Shown here piece by piece: positions 51,980 through 62,000 of a stretch of DNA of 64,000 nucleotides (positions within the stretch are counted from its first letter, which is position 1; each line of letters begins with the position of its first letter). The translations under genes were made by a program, and so were the position numbers. Origin of the DNA: V1-33 sp964523105 (lineage in GTDB: Bacteria; Verrucomicrobiota; Verrucomicrobiia; Verrucomicrobiales; V1-33); assembly GCA_964523105.1 (NCBI GenBank), contig CAZFZN010000006.1, forward strand, positions 62,001 to 126,000. The letters run 5' to 3'. The notes beneath the pieces were generated by a model. The model ran no database searches, was not told the DNA's origin, and was given only the letters and a program-made list of their open reading frames with translations.

Positions 51980-52873
51980 TCAGATGGTGGACCGGGACTT
52001 GATGAAAAGGCTGGTGTCGTAGTGAGGCTTCCACTGACCGGCGGGCTCCGGCGGCTTCCAGCTCCAGAGCTTGACGGCGGGTGCATAAGCCTCGCGCCGC
52101 GTGAGGATCGTGACCTCCAGCTGCGGGGGGACTTTCGCCCCGGGAGTGACGGCGGGCGTGATGCGAACCTGGTTGTAGCCTTTTTGCAGTCCGCCGGTGA
52201 TGATGCGGCCGCCGGCGTTGTTGTGCACGGTTTCGGTGTGGGCGCCGCGGTTGATATCGACGGTGACGCGGCAGGATGTGGCGAGAATTTTCAATGCGGC
52301 GACCTGATAGGGCTCGCGGCAGGGTTGCGGTACGGCGGGATAGCGTCCGCTGAGGCGGAAGTCATCGTTTTCCAGAAACCGGCGTCCGCCGGTCTTGATC
52401 TCGCGGCGGGTGGCGTCGTCGGAGCCGAGGTTCACATATTGAATCCAGTCGAACTTCCAGGCCCCGCCCTCTCTGAGAAAGCGGAGCACGAGGGGATTTT
52501 CCGGCGTGATGCCGGATTCGAGGGCGAAGTCCACGCGGCCGAAGTACACCGCGCGGGCGGTTTCGCCGAGCGCGGCGGCGTCGATGAAGGCGAGCCGGGA
52601 GATGTCAGGGGCCTTGAGAACGGTTTTGAATACGGCGGCGGGCCACGGCTGGCGGAGCGAGACGATTTCGTTGCGCAGCGACATTTGGCGGTAGCGGCTG
52701 GTGGCGGCGGCAAAAGCCGCGGCATTGCGGCTGCGCATGGCCTGCTGAAAGGCGGCGTAGGCGCGCTCCAGCTCGGCGCGCAGCACTGCGCCCCCGGAAC
52801 TCTGCGCACTCAGACGGCCCCCGCCGGCGAGCGCGGCGAACAGCGTAAGAGTATGACGGCGGGAAACGGACAT
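51980..52873 (-). CDS. Exported protein with twin-Arg-like signal, function unknown
   Basis: 297 aa from ATG 52873; the longer frame upstream is non-coding. The N-terminus SRRHTLTLFAALAGG is a twin-arginine-like signal. Then an Arg/Ala-rich helical segment about 25-75 and a mixed alpha/beta region about 80-295, with VYFGRVDFALES and WKFDWIQYVNLGSDD. No recognised domain or cofactor motif. Stands alone; the DNA above it (52874-53232) is a gene-free divergent region. Confidence 0.7.
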   Translation of the reverse strand: MSVSRRHTLTLFAALAGGGRLSAQSSGGAVLRAELERAYAAFQQAMRSRNAAAFAAATSRYRQMSLRNEIVSLRQPWPAAVFKTVLKAPDISRLAFIDAAALGETARAVYFGRVDFALESGITPENPLVLRFLREGGAWKFDWIQYVNLGSDDATRREIKTGGRRFLENDDFRLSGRYPAVPQPCREPYQVAALKILATSCRVTVDINRGAHTETVHNNAGGRIITGGLQKGYNQVRITPAVTPGAKVPPQLEVTILTRREAYAPAVKLWSWKPPEPAGQWKPHYDTSLFIKSRSTI

Positions 52874-53232
52874 GGCGGGACCGCATAGAGCGAGCCCGGA
52901 CAGCGGACTTTGGCAACGGAAGATGCGCCGCCTGCGCGCGGAATGGAAATCCGCTGCGCTGACCCGCGCGCTTGAGCCGGCAGCGCTCAATGTGCCTCCA
53001 AGCTGAAGTCTCCATCGCGTGTCGGCAGTGTTGACACTTTTCTGAACTTCTAAACACTTCGTCAGCGATTCTGTGAGAAACATTTCGTTTGCAGATCACT
53101 GACCCTGAAACAGTTGGCCGGACAGTCCACAGACGCGTCGGAATCAATGGCACGATGCATGCGTCCTCATAGGCGAACGGGGCCGTGTCCCAAGGGACAG
53201 TCCCGCACCGCCACCCTTCGCCTCATCCACTT
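52874..53232. other. Gene-free divergent intergenic region of about 360 bases
   Basis: No gene supported. AT content rises around 53025-53110, where a TTGACA (53031-53036) is followed by AT-rich sequence (CTTTTCTGAACTTCTAAAC) that could be a promoter, although no good -10 at 16-18 bases is seen. The short open frames here lack family resemblance. Confidence 0.6.
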
Positions 53233-54015
53233 ATGAAGACATCTTTGATTGCCGGCCTTGTTTGCCTCACGGGCATTTCCAGTTCTTTCGCTGCCGACCT
53301 GATACTTGGCGCCACCGTGCGGGATTTCAAAGCGGCCGGCTCTGCAGGCGGCCATGCGGACTTTGAATCGGTCCTCGGGGTCGATCCGGGAATCGTGGCG
53401 AGTGTGCTCCCGGCGAGCAAAGATCCGGCCTATACCGGTCTGGCAGGTAATCCCACCACTCATGGAGAGGATTTGTTCAACATGTGGTACGGCGGACCCG
53501 CCGTCCCGGGAGTCGATCCCGGACTAGCGATTCCCATGTCTCTAACTTTGAGCGAAACGGCCCCCGGCAGCGGCATCTATTCCTACAGCAACTCCGCTTT
53601 CTTCCCGATCGATGGGTTGGGATACGGCAATGAGGGACTCGGACACAATTTTCACTTCACCCTCGAGACGCACACGACCTTTACTTACGAACTCGGACAA
53701 GAATTCAGCTTCACCGGCGATGACGACGTGTGGGTCTATATCAATAACGCACTCGTGATCGATCTCGGAGGGGTCCACGGGGCGATGTCGGCGACGGTAG
53801 ATCTCGACACGCTGGGCCTGACGCCCGGAAACACCTACGACTTCGACTTCTATTTTGCGGAGCGGCATACGACTGCTTCAAACATGATGATCACCACGAG
53901 CATTCCCCTGCAGAGTCCGCCCGCGACTCCGGAAGGAGGCACTTCGCTGGCGATTCTCGGAATCGGAATCTGCGGACTGTGGACGGCACGGCGCTTCTGG
54001 AACCGCGGAAAGTAA
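53233..54015 (+). CDS. Fibro-slime-domain secreted protein with PEP-CTERM-like tail
   Basis: 260 aa from ATG 53233. Signal peptide (MKTSLIAGLVCLTGISSSFAA), then a fibro-slime/PA14-like domain: LILGATVRDFKAAGSAGGHADFE, FNMWYGG, FHFTLETHTTFTYELGQEFSFTGDDDVWVYINNALVIDLGGVHG, YDFDFYFAERHTTASNMMITTSI. The C-terminal tail TPEGGTSLAILGIGICGLWTARRFWNRGK resembles the VPDxGST/PEP-type sorting signals (short motif, hydrophobic helix, Arg cluster). Likely surface-exposed adhesin-like protein. It faces the ExbD gene. Confidence 0.85.
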   Translation: MKTSLIAGLVCLTGISSSFAADLILGATVRDFKAAGSAGGHADFESVLGVDPGIVASVLPASKDPAYTGLAGNPTTHGEDLFNMWYGGPAVPGVDPGLAIPMSLTLSETAPGSGIYSYSNSAFFPIDGLGYGNEGLGHNFHFTLETHTTFTYELGQEFSFTGDDDVWVYINNALVIDLGGVHGAMSATVDLDTLGLTPGNTYDFDFYFAERHTTASNMMITTSIPLQSPPATPEGGTSLAILGIGICGLWTARRFWNRGK

Positions 54016-54054
54016 AGGAAGCGGGCATGCCGCCAGTGAAGCCACTGGATGGAT

Positions 54055-54507
54055 TCACTGCGCCGGACCGCCGCGGGTGACGCGGGCGGGGACGTCGCCG
54101 ACTTTGTAGCCGGCTTTGGTGAGGGCGTCCCAGACTTTGATGAGGGTGCCGAAGGGGACTTTCTCGTCGATGCGCAGGTCGAGTTTGGCGGAGCTGGATT
54201 CCTTGAAGACGCGGAGGCTTTCCGGGAGCCGGTCGAGCGGGACGGGGACATCGGCGAGGAAGCACTGTTCGTCTTTGGTGACGGTGAGACTGACGCGGGC
54301 GGCGGTGTCGGTGCCGAGCGTCATGGCTTCGCTGACGGGGATGCTGACATTGAGCACGGAGCGCGCGGCGGCCGCGGAGGACTTCGCCTGGCGCGTGTCC
54401 TTGAAGGTGGTGGTGACGACGAGGAAGATCAGCAGGATGATCAGAATGTCGATCATGCTGATGATCTGCAGCACCGGCGTGCGGCGCTTCTTTTGATAGA
54501 GATTCAT
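54055..54507 (-). CDS. ExbD/TolR-family biopolymer transport protein
   Basis: 150 aa. N-terminal helix with the proton-path Asp (ISMIDILIILLIFLVVTTTF), then a periplasmic ExbD domain about 50-140 (VSIPVSEAMTLGTDTAARVSLTVTKDEQCFLADVPVPLDRLPESL, LRIDEKVPFGTLIKVWDALTKAGY). Forms the proton-driven motor with the ExbB-like protein, whose gene overlaps its start by 4 bases (ATGA). Confidence 0.93.
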   Translation of the reverse strand: MNLYQKKRRTPVLQIISMIDILIILLIFLVVTTTFKDTRQAKSSAAAARSVLNVSIPVSEAMTLGTDTAARVSLTVTKDEQCFLADVPVPLDRLPESLRVFKESSSAKLDLRIDEKVPFGTLIKVWDALTKAGYKVGDVPARVTRGGPAQ

Positions 54508-55178
54508 CGCCGGGACTGCCAGACGGCATCGAGGGTGTTGTTGACGAGTGTCCCCATGCGGAGGGCGCAGCGCTCGACTTTGCGCGAGAAGAAGACCTGG
54601 GCGATGAGCGCGGGGACGGCGACGGCGAGGCCGGCGATGGTGCAGTTCATGGCTTCGGAGATGCCGAGGGCGATTTCCGCCTGGGCGGCGGCGTCTTTGG
54701 CGCCATCACCGAAGTTTCCAAAAATGCGCACGAGGCCGCTGACCGTACCGATGAGTCCCAGCATGGGAGCGATGGTGAAGATGACCTCCATTACCGATAT
54801 CCCGCGTTCCATGGCGGCGACCTCTTCACGTCCGCAGGCTTCGGCGGCGCGGGCGGCCGCGGCCTGGTCCGGGTGATTGCTGAGCAGGGCGGTGCGGGCG
54901 ATGACTCCAAGCACGGAGCGGTCGTGGAGCAGGGCCTGCTGCAGGGTGCCGAATTTCCCGGCGGCGGTCAGCGCGGCGGCTTCGTGCAGGCGCGCCGCGA
55001 GGTCGTCGGGGATGATGCGGTCCATGCGCAGGTCGAGGGCTTTCCAGATGATCACCGAGAGCAGAATGACGGAACACACGACCAGCGGGATCATGAACCA
55101 GCCGCCGACGACAAAAAAGTTCCAGACTTTGGCGAGCGAATCTGAGTAGGTGGAGGCAAAGCCGGCGGGGTCGGGCAT
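54504..55178 (-). CDS. MotA/TolQ/ExbB-family proton channel protein
   Basis: 224 aa. Three helices: about 17-35 (FVVGGWFMIPLVVCSVILLS), about 127-150 (IFTIAPMLGLIGTVSGLVRIF) and about 165-190 (ALGISEAMNCTIAGLAVAVPALIAQVFF). The APMLGLIGTVSGL and LGISEAMNCTIAGLAVAVPAL blocks are the family signature. Located 9 bases after the TonB-like gene and overlapping exbD by 4 bases, it completes a TonB-ExbB-ExbD-like unit on the minus strand. Confidence 0.94.
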   Translation of the reverse strand: MPDPAGFASTYSDSLAKVWNFFVVGGWFMIPLVVCSVILLSVIIWKALDLRMDRIIPDDLAARLHEAAALTAAGKFGTLQQALLHDRSVLGVIARTALLSNHPDQAAAARAAEACGREEVAAMERGISVMEVIFTIAPMLGLIGTVSGLVRIFGNFGDGAKDAAAQAEIALGISEAMNCTIAGLAVAVPALIAQVFFSRKVERCALRMGTLVNNTLDAVWQSRR

Positions 55179-55187
55179 GGTCGGTGG

Positions 55188-56354
55188 TTAGAGTCGGTGA
55201 AAAGTCACTTTGCGGCGGATCTTGCCGCCGTTGAGCGGATCCTGGACCTCGCGTTTCATGGAGGGCGGCAGGGGCGGCAGTTTGGCTTTGATGACGGAGG
55301 TGAGGCAGATGTCCTCGAGAATGGGATTGGCTTTGCCGGGGTCCACGAGGCGGACGTTGGAGATGCGGGAATGGATGTCGATGTCGAATTCCACCTCGAC
55401 GCTGCCGGTGCCGGCGATGCCGCGGTTCATGGCGAGGCGGCTGTTCCAGATGAGACCGATGCGGTCATGCATGGCGGAGAAGAAGCGGCCTTCCGGCGTG
55501 TCTTTGGCGTCCACCGAGGATCGCGGGCCGCGGATGGCGATGCCGCCTTCGACTTTGGTCTTCACTGAACTGACCACCGGGCGGGGACCGGTGGCCTGTC
55601 CTTTGGTGGACTGGGTTTCGGGATCTTCGGGCGGGCGGAGTTGGGATTTGGGCTCCGGCCGCGCGGGAATTTCCGTCATGGCGAGAGGCTCCGGGGGGCG
55701 TTCGCGCATGGCGGGCGTCTTCGGAGTTTCGCGGGGCGGGGCAGGAGCGCTGGGATCGTTGGTCTGCACCATGGCGGCGGTCTCCGGGGGACGGTCCTCC
55801 GGCTGCGGCTCCGGCTGCGGTGCGGGAGTCGTCTGCGCGGTGACGGGCGGCGACGGGCGCGGCTGGGGTTTGACGCTGCCGCTGGAGGGCTGGGCATTGA
55901 AGAGCGAAAGACCGGGTAAATCGACGCCCTCCTGGTGAGGCACGAGCGGATTCGCGCCCGGCACGGGAGCGGAGTTGGATGCAGCGCGGAGATTGCGGTC
56001 GGAGATGAACGGGGAGTCCGTTTCAAAGGGGGCCAGGGCCGGCATGTCCTCCGACGCCACGACATGGACCCGGCCGGGCGGCTTTTCCGGAGCGGCCTCC
56101 GGCGGCCGGGGCGGGCTGGTTTTTTCCGGCGGCGACTTCAGCAGTTCCTCCGGGGACACGAAGGTCACCTCCACCTCCGCGAGTTCGGGCAGCGGCGGCT
56201 CTTCGATTTCCGGCACGGCCGGATTCACCGGCAGGCGCTCGACGGACGACCACTGCGGCAGCATGAGCCAGAGTCCGGCCACGAGCGCGAGCAGTCCGTG
56301 CAGCCCGAGGGAGGCGGCAAGGGGGACAGCGCAGTGGCGGAGTGCGGAGGACAT
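55188..56354 (-). CDS. TonB-like energy transducer
   Basis: 388 aa. One N-terminal helix with the His seen in TonB anchors (LAASLGLHGLLALVAGLWLML), a long Pro/Glu-rich periplasmic stretch about 40-270 (PPEKTSPPRPPEAAPEKPPG, QPRPSPPVTAQTTPAPQPEPQPEDRPPETA), and a C-terminal domain of about 100 aa (SVEVEFDIDIHSRISNVRLVDPGKANPILEDICLTSVIKAKLPPLPP) of TonB/TolA-C shape. It transmits motor energy to outer-membrane receptors. A hairpin (56407) separates it from the Verru_Chthon D gene upstream on the same strand. Confidence 0.85.
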   Translation of the reverse strand: MSSALRHCAVPLAASLGLHGLLALVAGLWLMLPQWSSVERLPVNPAVPEIEEPPLPELAEVEVTFVSPEELLKSPPEKTSPPRPPEAAPEKPPGRVHVVASEDMPALAPFETDSPFISDRNLRAASNSAPVPGANPLVPHQEGVDLPGLSLFNAQPSSGSVKPQPRPSPPVTAQTTPAPQPEPQPEDRPPETAAMVQTNDPSAPAPPRETPKTPAMRERPPEPLAMTEIPARPEPKSQLRPPEDPETQSTKGQATGPRPVVSSVKTKVEGGIAIRGPRSSVDAKDTPEGRFFSAMHDRIGLIWNSRLAMNRGIAGTGSVEVEFDIDIHSRISNVRLVDPGKANPILEDICLTSVIKAKLPPLPPSMKREVQDPLNGGKIRRKVTFHRL

Positions 56355-56406
56355 GAGCCTGGTATAAGTGCGTGGTTCCCCGTTCGCCGCAAGCCCCGGA
56401 AACGAA

Positions 56407-56438
56407 TCAGGCGAAAGAGGGGTAACTCTTTCGCCTGA
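56407..56438 (-). terminator. Hairpin between Verru_Chthon D and the TonB-like gene
   Basis: Perfect 13-bp stem TCAGGCGAAAGAG/CTCTTTCGCCTGA with a 6-base loop, 24 bases below the D stop on the minus strand. The following bases are only weakly U-rich, so termination may be partial. Confidence 0.65.
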
Positions 56439-56461
56439 TGAGGGGAGGCTGCGGCTCGCGG

Positions 56462-57154
56462 TCAGTTCGGCTGATAGCGCCGGACGTTGGCCGTGAAGGG
56501 ATCCACCTGGAGCATGATGAAATTGTCAGGGCGAAGTGCGGTCGGGTTGGGCGCTTTTTGATATTCCCCCTCGTTGACGAGGGTGAGGTACCACTGCTTG
56601 GCGCCGGTGCGGTCGAGGCTGGTCTCTCCTTCCGGGGAAATCACGAAGGAGAGGTATTCGGCTTCGGTGTCGCGCTGCCCGGGGATAAGTCCGCGGACCC
56701 GTTCCCGGTTGTTCTCCTTGCTCATGGTTTCATCGGTCAGGAGCGGCGACCACTGTTCGGACTCCACCAGCACCACGCCCTGGGGAATGGTTTTCACTTT
56801 CTCGAAAATGGGCCGCAGAATGCGTTTCGAGGTGTAGTCGGACGGCTTATTCAGGTCCTGCACGAGCCGGAAACACTGGTAGGCGCCGAAGCGCTGTTCA
56901 TTGCGCGCGGAGGGATCGCTGTATTTGTAGAAGCGGACCTCCACGGTGACGCTGTCCTTGAGGGCGGTCTGCCGGGCGAGATTGAGGTCGCCGACGATTT
57001 GATCGGCGGCGGCGGTGATTTTGCTGCCGGAGATGACGTCCTTGAGGCCCGGGACGGTGAGGAAAAGCAGCATCGCGATGAGGGCGATGACGATCAGCAC
57101 CTCGACGAGGGTGAAGCCGCGCCGGCGCGAAGGGGATGGAGGCGAAAAATTCAT
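56462..57154 (-). CDS. Verru_Chthon cassette protein D, pseudopilin-like (GspH/FimT-like)
   Basis: 230 aa. A prepilin signal RRRG/FTLVEVLIVIALIAMLLFLTVPGL with Glu5 after the predicted cleavage, then SGSKITAAADQIVGDLNLARQTALKDSVTVEVRFYKY, the typical GspH/FimT continuation. I recognise it as TIGR02596 (Verru_Chthon cassette protein D). Last gene of the B-C-D run: 12 bases separate it from C. Confidence 0.93.
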   Translation of the reverse strand: MNFSPPSPSRRRGFTLVEVLIVIALIAMLLFLTVPGLKDVISGSKITAAADQIVGDLNLARQTALKDSVTVEVRFYKYSDPSARNEQRFGAYQCFRLVQDLNKPSDYTSKRILRPIFEKVKTIPQGVVLVESEQWSPLLTDETMSKENNRERVRGLIPGQRDTEAEYLSFVISPEGETSLDRTGAKQWYLTLVNEGEYQKAPNPTALRPDNFIMLQVDPFTANVRRYQPN

Positions 57155-57166
57155 GGCGGGGACGGG

Positions 57167-58372
57167 TTAGGGGTTCTGCGCCTCCTCTTTGTCGGTCCAC
57201 TTGGATTCGCGGATGCGCAGGGAGGTGTTGAAGACGCGGTAGTCGATCTTCTTTTCCAGCAGCTTGTCCTCAAGGGCCTTGAGGTCCTTGCGGAAGTCCT
57301 GGGTCTTTTTGAAGGCATCCTTGTCGATGAACTCCGGATCGTCGTCCGCACTCTTGATGCCCTCGCGGTTGCAGAAGGCGTTGAAGGAAACCTCATCCAG
57401 GGCCACGAAAGTGATGTCGATGACGGGAGGCAGCTGATGCCGTGTCTGCATGGCGAGTTTGCCTTTGCCGCCCCACTGGAAGCGCCGGCTGTCGAAGTGA
57501 TAGTCCGGAGCGAGTTCATCCTTCTCGCTTTCGCGTTTTTCGTCGGCCTCCCGCGGGCGGAGGATCATGGCGACGATGTTGTCGGCAAGCACGCGGGTGG
57601 TGCGGAAGAAGCCTTCACTGTCGCGGTCCTCGAGGGAATTGTTCCATTCCGAATTCACGCTGTAGTTGCCGAGATTGAACCACTCGTAAATCTTGTCCTT
57701 GCTGGCGGCTTTGTCCATGTCGCGGAGGTTCAGCTTGTACACCTGAAGGTACTCCGTCGGCTGGCGGAATTCCATGAGCCGGTAGCGCGGACGGGGCTTG
57801 GGCGAGTTGTCGAGCTGTTTGAGAAACTGCGGCCGGTCCAGTTCGTCGGTGTTGAATTCCACATAGAAGCCCCAGCCGTTCATGAGCCCGTTCATCTTTT
57901 CGTACTGCAGCTTGTCGCGGTCCTTGTTGTCTTCGTCGATGCAGAAACCGAACGGTGCCTGGAAGAAGATGGCGTGGGTGTAACGCTGGCCGACCTGGCG
58001 GGAATTCTTTTGCGTGATGCCGAGCACGTCCGCCGGGCCGCAGGTGAAGTGCAACTCCGACTGGGGAATGATTTCGCGGCCCATGCGCAGGGTGATGCCG
58101 CGGACCATCTGCTCGTCGTAGCGGTAACTGAAATAGGTGTTGAGCGTGGCGGAACTGACCCGGCGGGAGATTTCCTCGAACGCCTGGCGGGCCTCTTTGA
58201 ATTCACCCACATCCTGACGGGTGCGTTTCCATGTGACCTGCATGCCGCGCAGCATCTGGAAGACCACGATGAGCAGCATGGCCAGCACCGCGGTGGAGAC
58301 CATCAGTTCGATCAAACTGAAGGCGCGGCGCGGGAGGCGGCGGAAGGGGAGGGGAGGAAGGGACGGTTTCAT
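57167..58372 (-). CDS. Verru_Chthon cassette protein C, pseudopilin-like (GspJ-like)
   Basis: 401 aa. Prepilin-like N-terminus PRRA/FSLIELMVSTAVLAMLLIVVFQMLRGMQVTWKRTRQDVGEFKEARQAFEEISRRVS, of GspJ type; the +1 residue is Phe after Ala, with Glu5 present. The long C-terminal region is beta-rich (YKLNLRDMDKAASKDKIYEWFNLGNYSVNSEWN). Matches TIGR02599 by organisation and length. Middle gene of the minus-strand set; 15 bases below B. Confidence 0.93.
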   Translation of the reverse strand: MKPSLPPLPFRRLPRRAFSLIELMVSTAVLAMLLIVVFQMLRGMQVTWKRTRQDVGEFKEARQAFEEISRRVSSATLNTYFSYRYDEQMVRGITLRMGREIIPQSELHFTCGPADVLGITQKNSRQVGQRYTHAIFFQAPFGFCIDEDNKDRDKLQYEKMNGLMNGWGFYVEFNTDELDRPQFLKQLDNSPKPRPRYRLMEFRQPTEYLQVYKLNLRDMDKAASKDKIYEWFNLGNYSVNSEWNNSLEDRDSEGFFRTTRVLADNIVAMILRPREADEKRESEKDELAPDYHFDSRRFQWGGKGKLAMQTRHQLPPVIDITFVALDEVSFNAFCNREGIKSADDDPEFIDKDAFKKTQDFRKDLKALEDKLLEKKIDYRVFNTSLRIRESKWTDKEEAQNP

Positions 58373-58387
58373 GGCGGATCGCGGGGG

Positions 58388-58891
58388 TTACCTCACTTGG
58401 ATTTTGTTTTGGTTGGCGACGACGAAATTGTACTGCTGGGTGTTCTTGAGACGAAGCTTCTCGTCCTTGTAATAATCCCCCAAATTGAGGAACTCCACCT
58501 TCACCTCCACCTTGCGCATGTGGTCTGTGGTGTATTCGAGATTGTTCCCCAGACTGACGCGTTCCGGCTTGATCTGCACCCGGGCCTCATAGACTTTCTT
58601 TTGGTCCACCCGGCCTTCATACGGCAGCCCTTCGTTGTCGTAGTGAAACATTTTTCCCTGGTAGTTCTTCTCCACGTCCTCCCACTCGGACATTTGGATG
58701 TCGCTGATGACCTCCTGGGAAATGCGGCCCATGATGGTCAGGTTGTTCGACTCGCGAATGCTCTTGAGGGCGTGCGGCATGGCGGCGAGCATGCCAACCA
58801 TGACGCTGGCGACGATGCCGAGAGCGATCATCACTTCGGCCAGGGTGAAGCCTTGCGGCCGCGCAAATCGGATAGGAGGGGGAATCTTCAT
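58388..58891 (-). CDS. Verru_Chthon cassette protein B, pseudopilin-like (GspI-like)
   Basis: 167 aa. Prepilin signal RPQG/FTLAEVMIALGIVASVMVGMLAAMPHALKSIRES with Glu5, like GspI. The C-terminal part contains VYEARVQIKPERVSLGNNLEYTTDHMRKVEVKVEFLNLG. Corresponds to TIGR02598. First gene of the minus-strand set, sharing a 203-base divergent region with cassette gene A. Confidence 0.93.
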   Translation of the reverse strand: MKIPPPIRFARPQGFTLAEVMIALGIVASVMVGMLAAMPHALKSIRESNNLTIMGRISQEVISDIQMSEWEDVEKNYQGKMFHYDNEGLPYEGRVDQKKVYEARVQIKPERVSLGNNLEYTTDHMRKVEVKVEFLNLGDYYKDEKLRLKNTQQYNFVVANQNKIQVR

Positions 58892-58910
58892 GGGGCAGAG
58901 TGGATTTTGT

Positions 58911-59029
58911 ATTTACATATGAGATACAGGGTGCAGACGCAAGAAAAAACTTTCCCGGCGGCATTTCCCGGTTCAGAATGGGGTGCGGCAAAGATTTTTC
59001 TGGACACGCGGTGTATTTGCAATGTAAAT
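58911..59029. promoter_or_regulatory. Inverted ATTTACAT/ATGTAAAT pair in the divergent promoter region of the Verru_Chthon cassette
   Basis: ATTTACAT (58911-58918) and its reverse complement ATGTAAAT (59022-59029) occur near the B and A starts, in AT-rich DNA that is unusual for the window. TATATT (59034-59039) could be the A-gene -10. Such a mirrored pair suits a regulator controlling both halves together. Confidence 0.4.
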
Positions 59030-59094
59030 CACGTATATTCATCGTCATTACTTTTCGCCTCCCTCAAGCCCCAAACCTCAAGCCCCAGCGTCTT

Positions 59095-62000
59095 ATGAAA
59101 AAACCCAGGTTCCTGCGCCTCCGGCTCTTCACCCGCCTCTGGCCCGGCAAAGGCCGGCGCGGCGTGGCCATCATTACCGTGCTCGCCATCGTGTCCCTGA
59201 TGACGATCCTGATCATCTCCTTCTTCCAGATGGCGCAGACCGCCAAGACCACGGCGGTCAACAGCGTCGAGATGGAACGGGTGGTGACTCTCAAGGATGT
59301 CATTACCAATTACGTCACGGCGCAAATCCGCACCGCAACCACCCTCACCAGCGGTGAAACCCAGACGATCTGGACGTCCCAGCCGGGAGCCATCCGCACC
59401 TATCACGGGAGCAACCGGAGCTTCAACCGGCTCTACAAGCTTTATTCGGATGAGAAGATGCTGATCGATAACATCAAAGACGAGGAAAGCAGCGCCCTCA
59501 TCAACGAAATCGAAAATGATGTGGAGCCGCAGTGGGATCAGTATCCGGACATGTATGTGAATCTGAACAAGCCGGTGCGTCCGGCGAGTTCGGAGCGCGA
59601 GTCGGAAAATCCGACGAGCGTGAAGGCGCGTCTCATCTATCCCATCGTGGATCCCTCCCGCTACAACGGCCAGGAAAACGATCCGACCCGCAATACCGAA
59701 GGATTCGTTTACGGAGAGCGGCGTCTTTCCGCGCGGAATATCAACGGTGTGGACCCCACCAACAGCCAGCTGGCCATGCCGGTGCGCTGGATTTATCTGC
59801 TGCGGGACGGCACTCCCGGCGTGGTGGACCGCGAAGGCAGCTTTACCGCCCTCGAAAAAGACGGCGGGGAGCCGACGCCGGTGAACCCCATCGTCAGCCG
59901 CATCGCATGGTGGACGGACGACGAGTCCTGCAAGATCAACGTCAACACCGCCTCGGTGCCGATTCCCTGGGATACCCCGCGCACCAGTTCCGTGGAGGAT
60001 CTGTGGTATGCGCAGTACCAGCCGGTCAGCGGTGAATGCCATCACTATCCCGGCCACCCGTCGATGACGGACCTCTGTGCGGTGCTCTACCCGGGATTCC
60101 GCTACACACCGGACACCACGGTGATGCCCATCGGCAACATGCGCCCGCTGCCGCTGGAGCGGGCCAAGATGATTTGGAATATCACACCCTACATCACGGA
60201 GACCGGCGGCACTTTCGGCGGCACCCAAAAAGTCTCGCCCCTCACGGTGAATCCGGTCCCGCTGGACAATGAGGACCATCTCTTCGCCACCTTCGAGGAA
60301 ATGTACTTCAAAGCGCGCCGCGCGGAGAAGAACCTGAACCGTCCGCGCGAATCCATGGAACGGGACGACGTCAGCGGAGAACTGCTCGACCGGCTCGAAG
60401 GCTCGCAGTTCTTCCTCACGACGCGGAGCAACTCCCCGGAGATGACGGTGTTTAACACCCCCCGGATTTGCATGTTCCCCATGAATGAGCAGGTGGTTGC
60501 CGAAGTCGGCAAGGCCAGCGGCGCGGTCAATCCGCGGGTGGGCACCTTCGAAGTGACGCTGGCCACCAACTCCACGATCGGCGCCGACCTCGGCAGAATC
60601 GGGAAGCCGTTTTACTTCCAGCGCAGCACCAACTCCGACAGCCGTCACAACGCGTTTTACAACAACAGCGGCGGCCGGAATGTGCAAATCTTCAAATACC
60701 TCAAGAAGCTGTCCATCGCCATTCCTCCGGGTTATCCGGAACTTCCCGGCGACTTCAACACCTTCGCCAAGAAGTATCCCGGCCCCAACGGAGCGCGGGG
60801 CGACAATCGCGCCACCCGCGATTTCGATTCCAGCGACCGCTCGCAGATTCTTTTGACGATGCTCGACATGCTGCGCTCGTCAAACATGTCTCCGGGCTAC
60901 CTCGAAACCGGCACGTCTTATGACAGCGGAAACGGCCAGGTATCCGGCATTTGCGGATGCATGGCGAGGCAGGGCGACACGCAGACCCCGCACACCACCG
61001 CGATGAAAATCGTGGACGGCGGCGATGTGATCTACACGCCGAAAGGTGCGGGACGCACCTACGGACCGGCGGAGATCTGTCTCTTCGCCATCATTCCTGC
61101 GGTGAAAAAGGGCGGCCAGATCAGCGGCAATCCTCCGAATGTTCTCAATCCGGACATGCGCACCCGCTGGGCCAGCGGCGAGGTGAAGGATGCCTCGCTG
61201 ATTCAACTGGGAGTACTGATCAATTCCTTTAGCCCGCGGCAGGGCTGGTCTCCCATGTTCGGTCAGGCCGGTGTCAATATCAGCACGCACCGGGACAACG
61301 GCAGCGGTGATCCCCGCAGCCCCCGCAACGGGACTACGCCTGCGCCCTTCGTCCTCGCAAATAACGGCGACCAGCCGGAAACGCCGTTTTACATTGGTGA
61401 TCAAGTGGACGGTGCCGGACGCGCGCCCGGCTTTGCCAATCGCGTGCCGGGTCTGGTGCCGTGGGGTGGCATCGCTGGTCCGCGGGTCACCGCCACTCAG
61501 ACGGTCGCCGTCTTCGATCCCTACGTTTATCAAGGCCCGGGCGCCGGTCAGCAGACCCCCACGCCCATCCAGTTGAAGTGGCGGAGCCGGGAAATCCTCC
61601 GCGTTTTCTTCTACGAAGGCACGCCCAGTAATTACAACACCAACCAGGCGGTGGAAATCGATCTCACCGGCCAGACCATCGAAATGATCGCGGCCTACAC
61701 CGGTCAGCCTGCCGCGCAGTACATCCCTGCTTCCGCGAGCGGCCCTCCCGGCACCTTCCCGCCGGTGGCGCTGCGCAGTATGACCAGCATGGTGGTGCCC
61801 CACGGTGACTATCGTCTTACCACCATCCCGCTCCGCGTGGAGCGCGGTATTTTCGTTCCGCACGCCACTTACGGTCACAGTCTGGTGGAGCCGGTCCTGG
61901 TCGGAAACAGTTCCAGCTACCAGCCGGTGGGCGCGCCTAACTTCTCTCAGCAAATGCAGCTGTTGAGCGACAATGCCGCCATCCCGCGCATGGACGTCGC

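Noticed and set aside
56438..59098. 886-codon open frame antisense to the Verru_Chthon B-C-D genes
   Set aside because: The minus-strand ORFs have prepilin signals and close spacing; the antisense frame has no recognisable domain.
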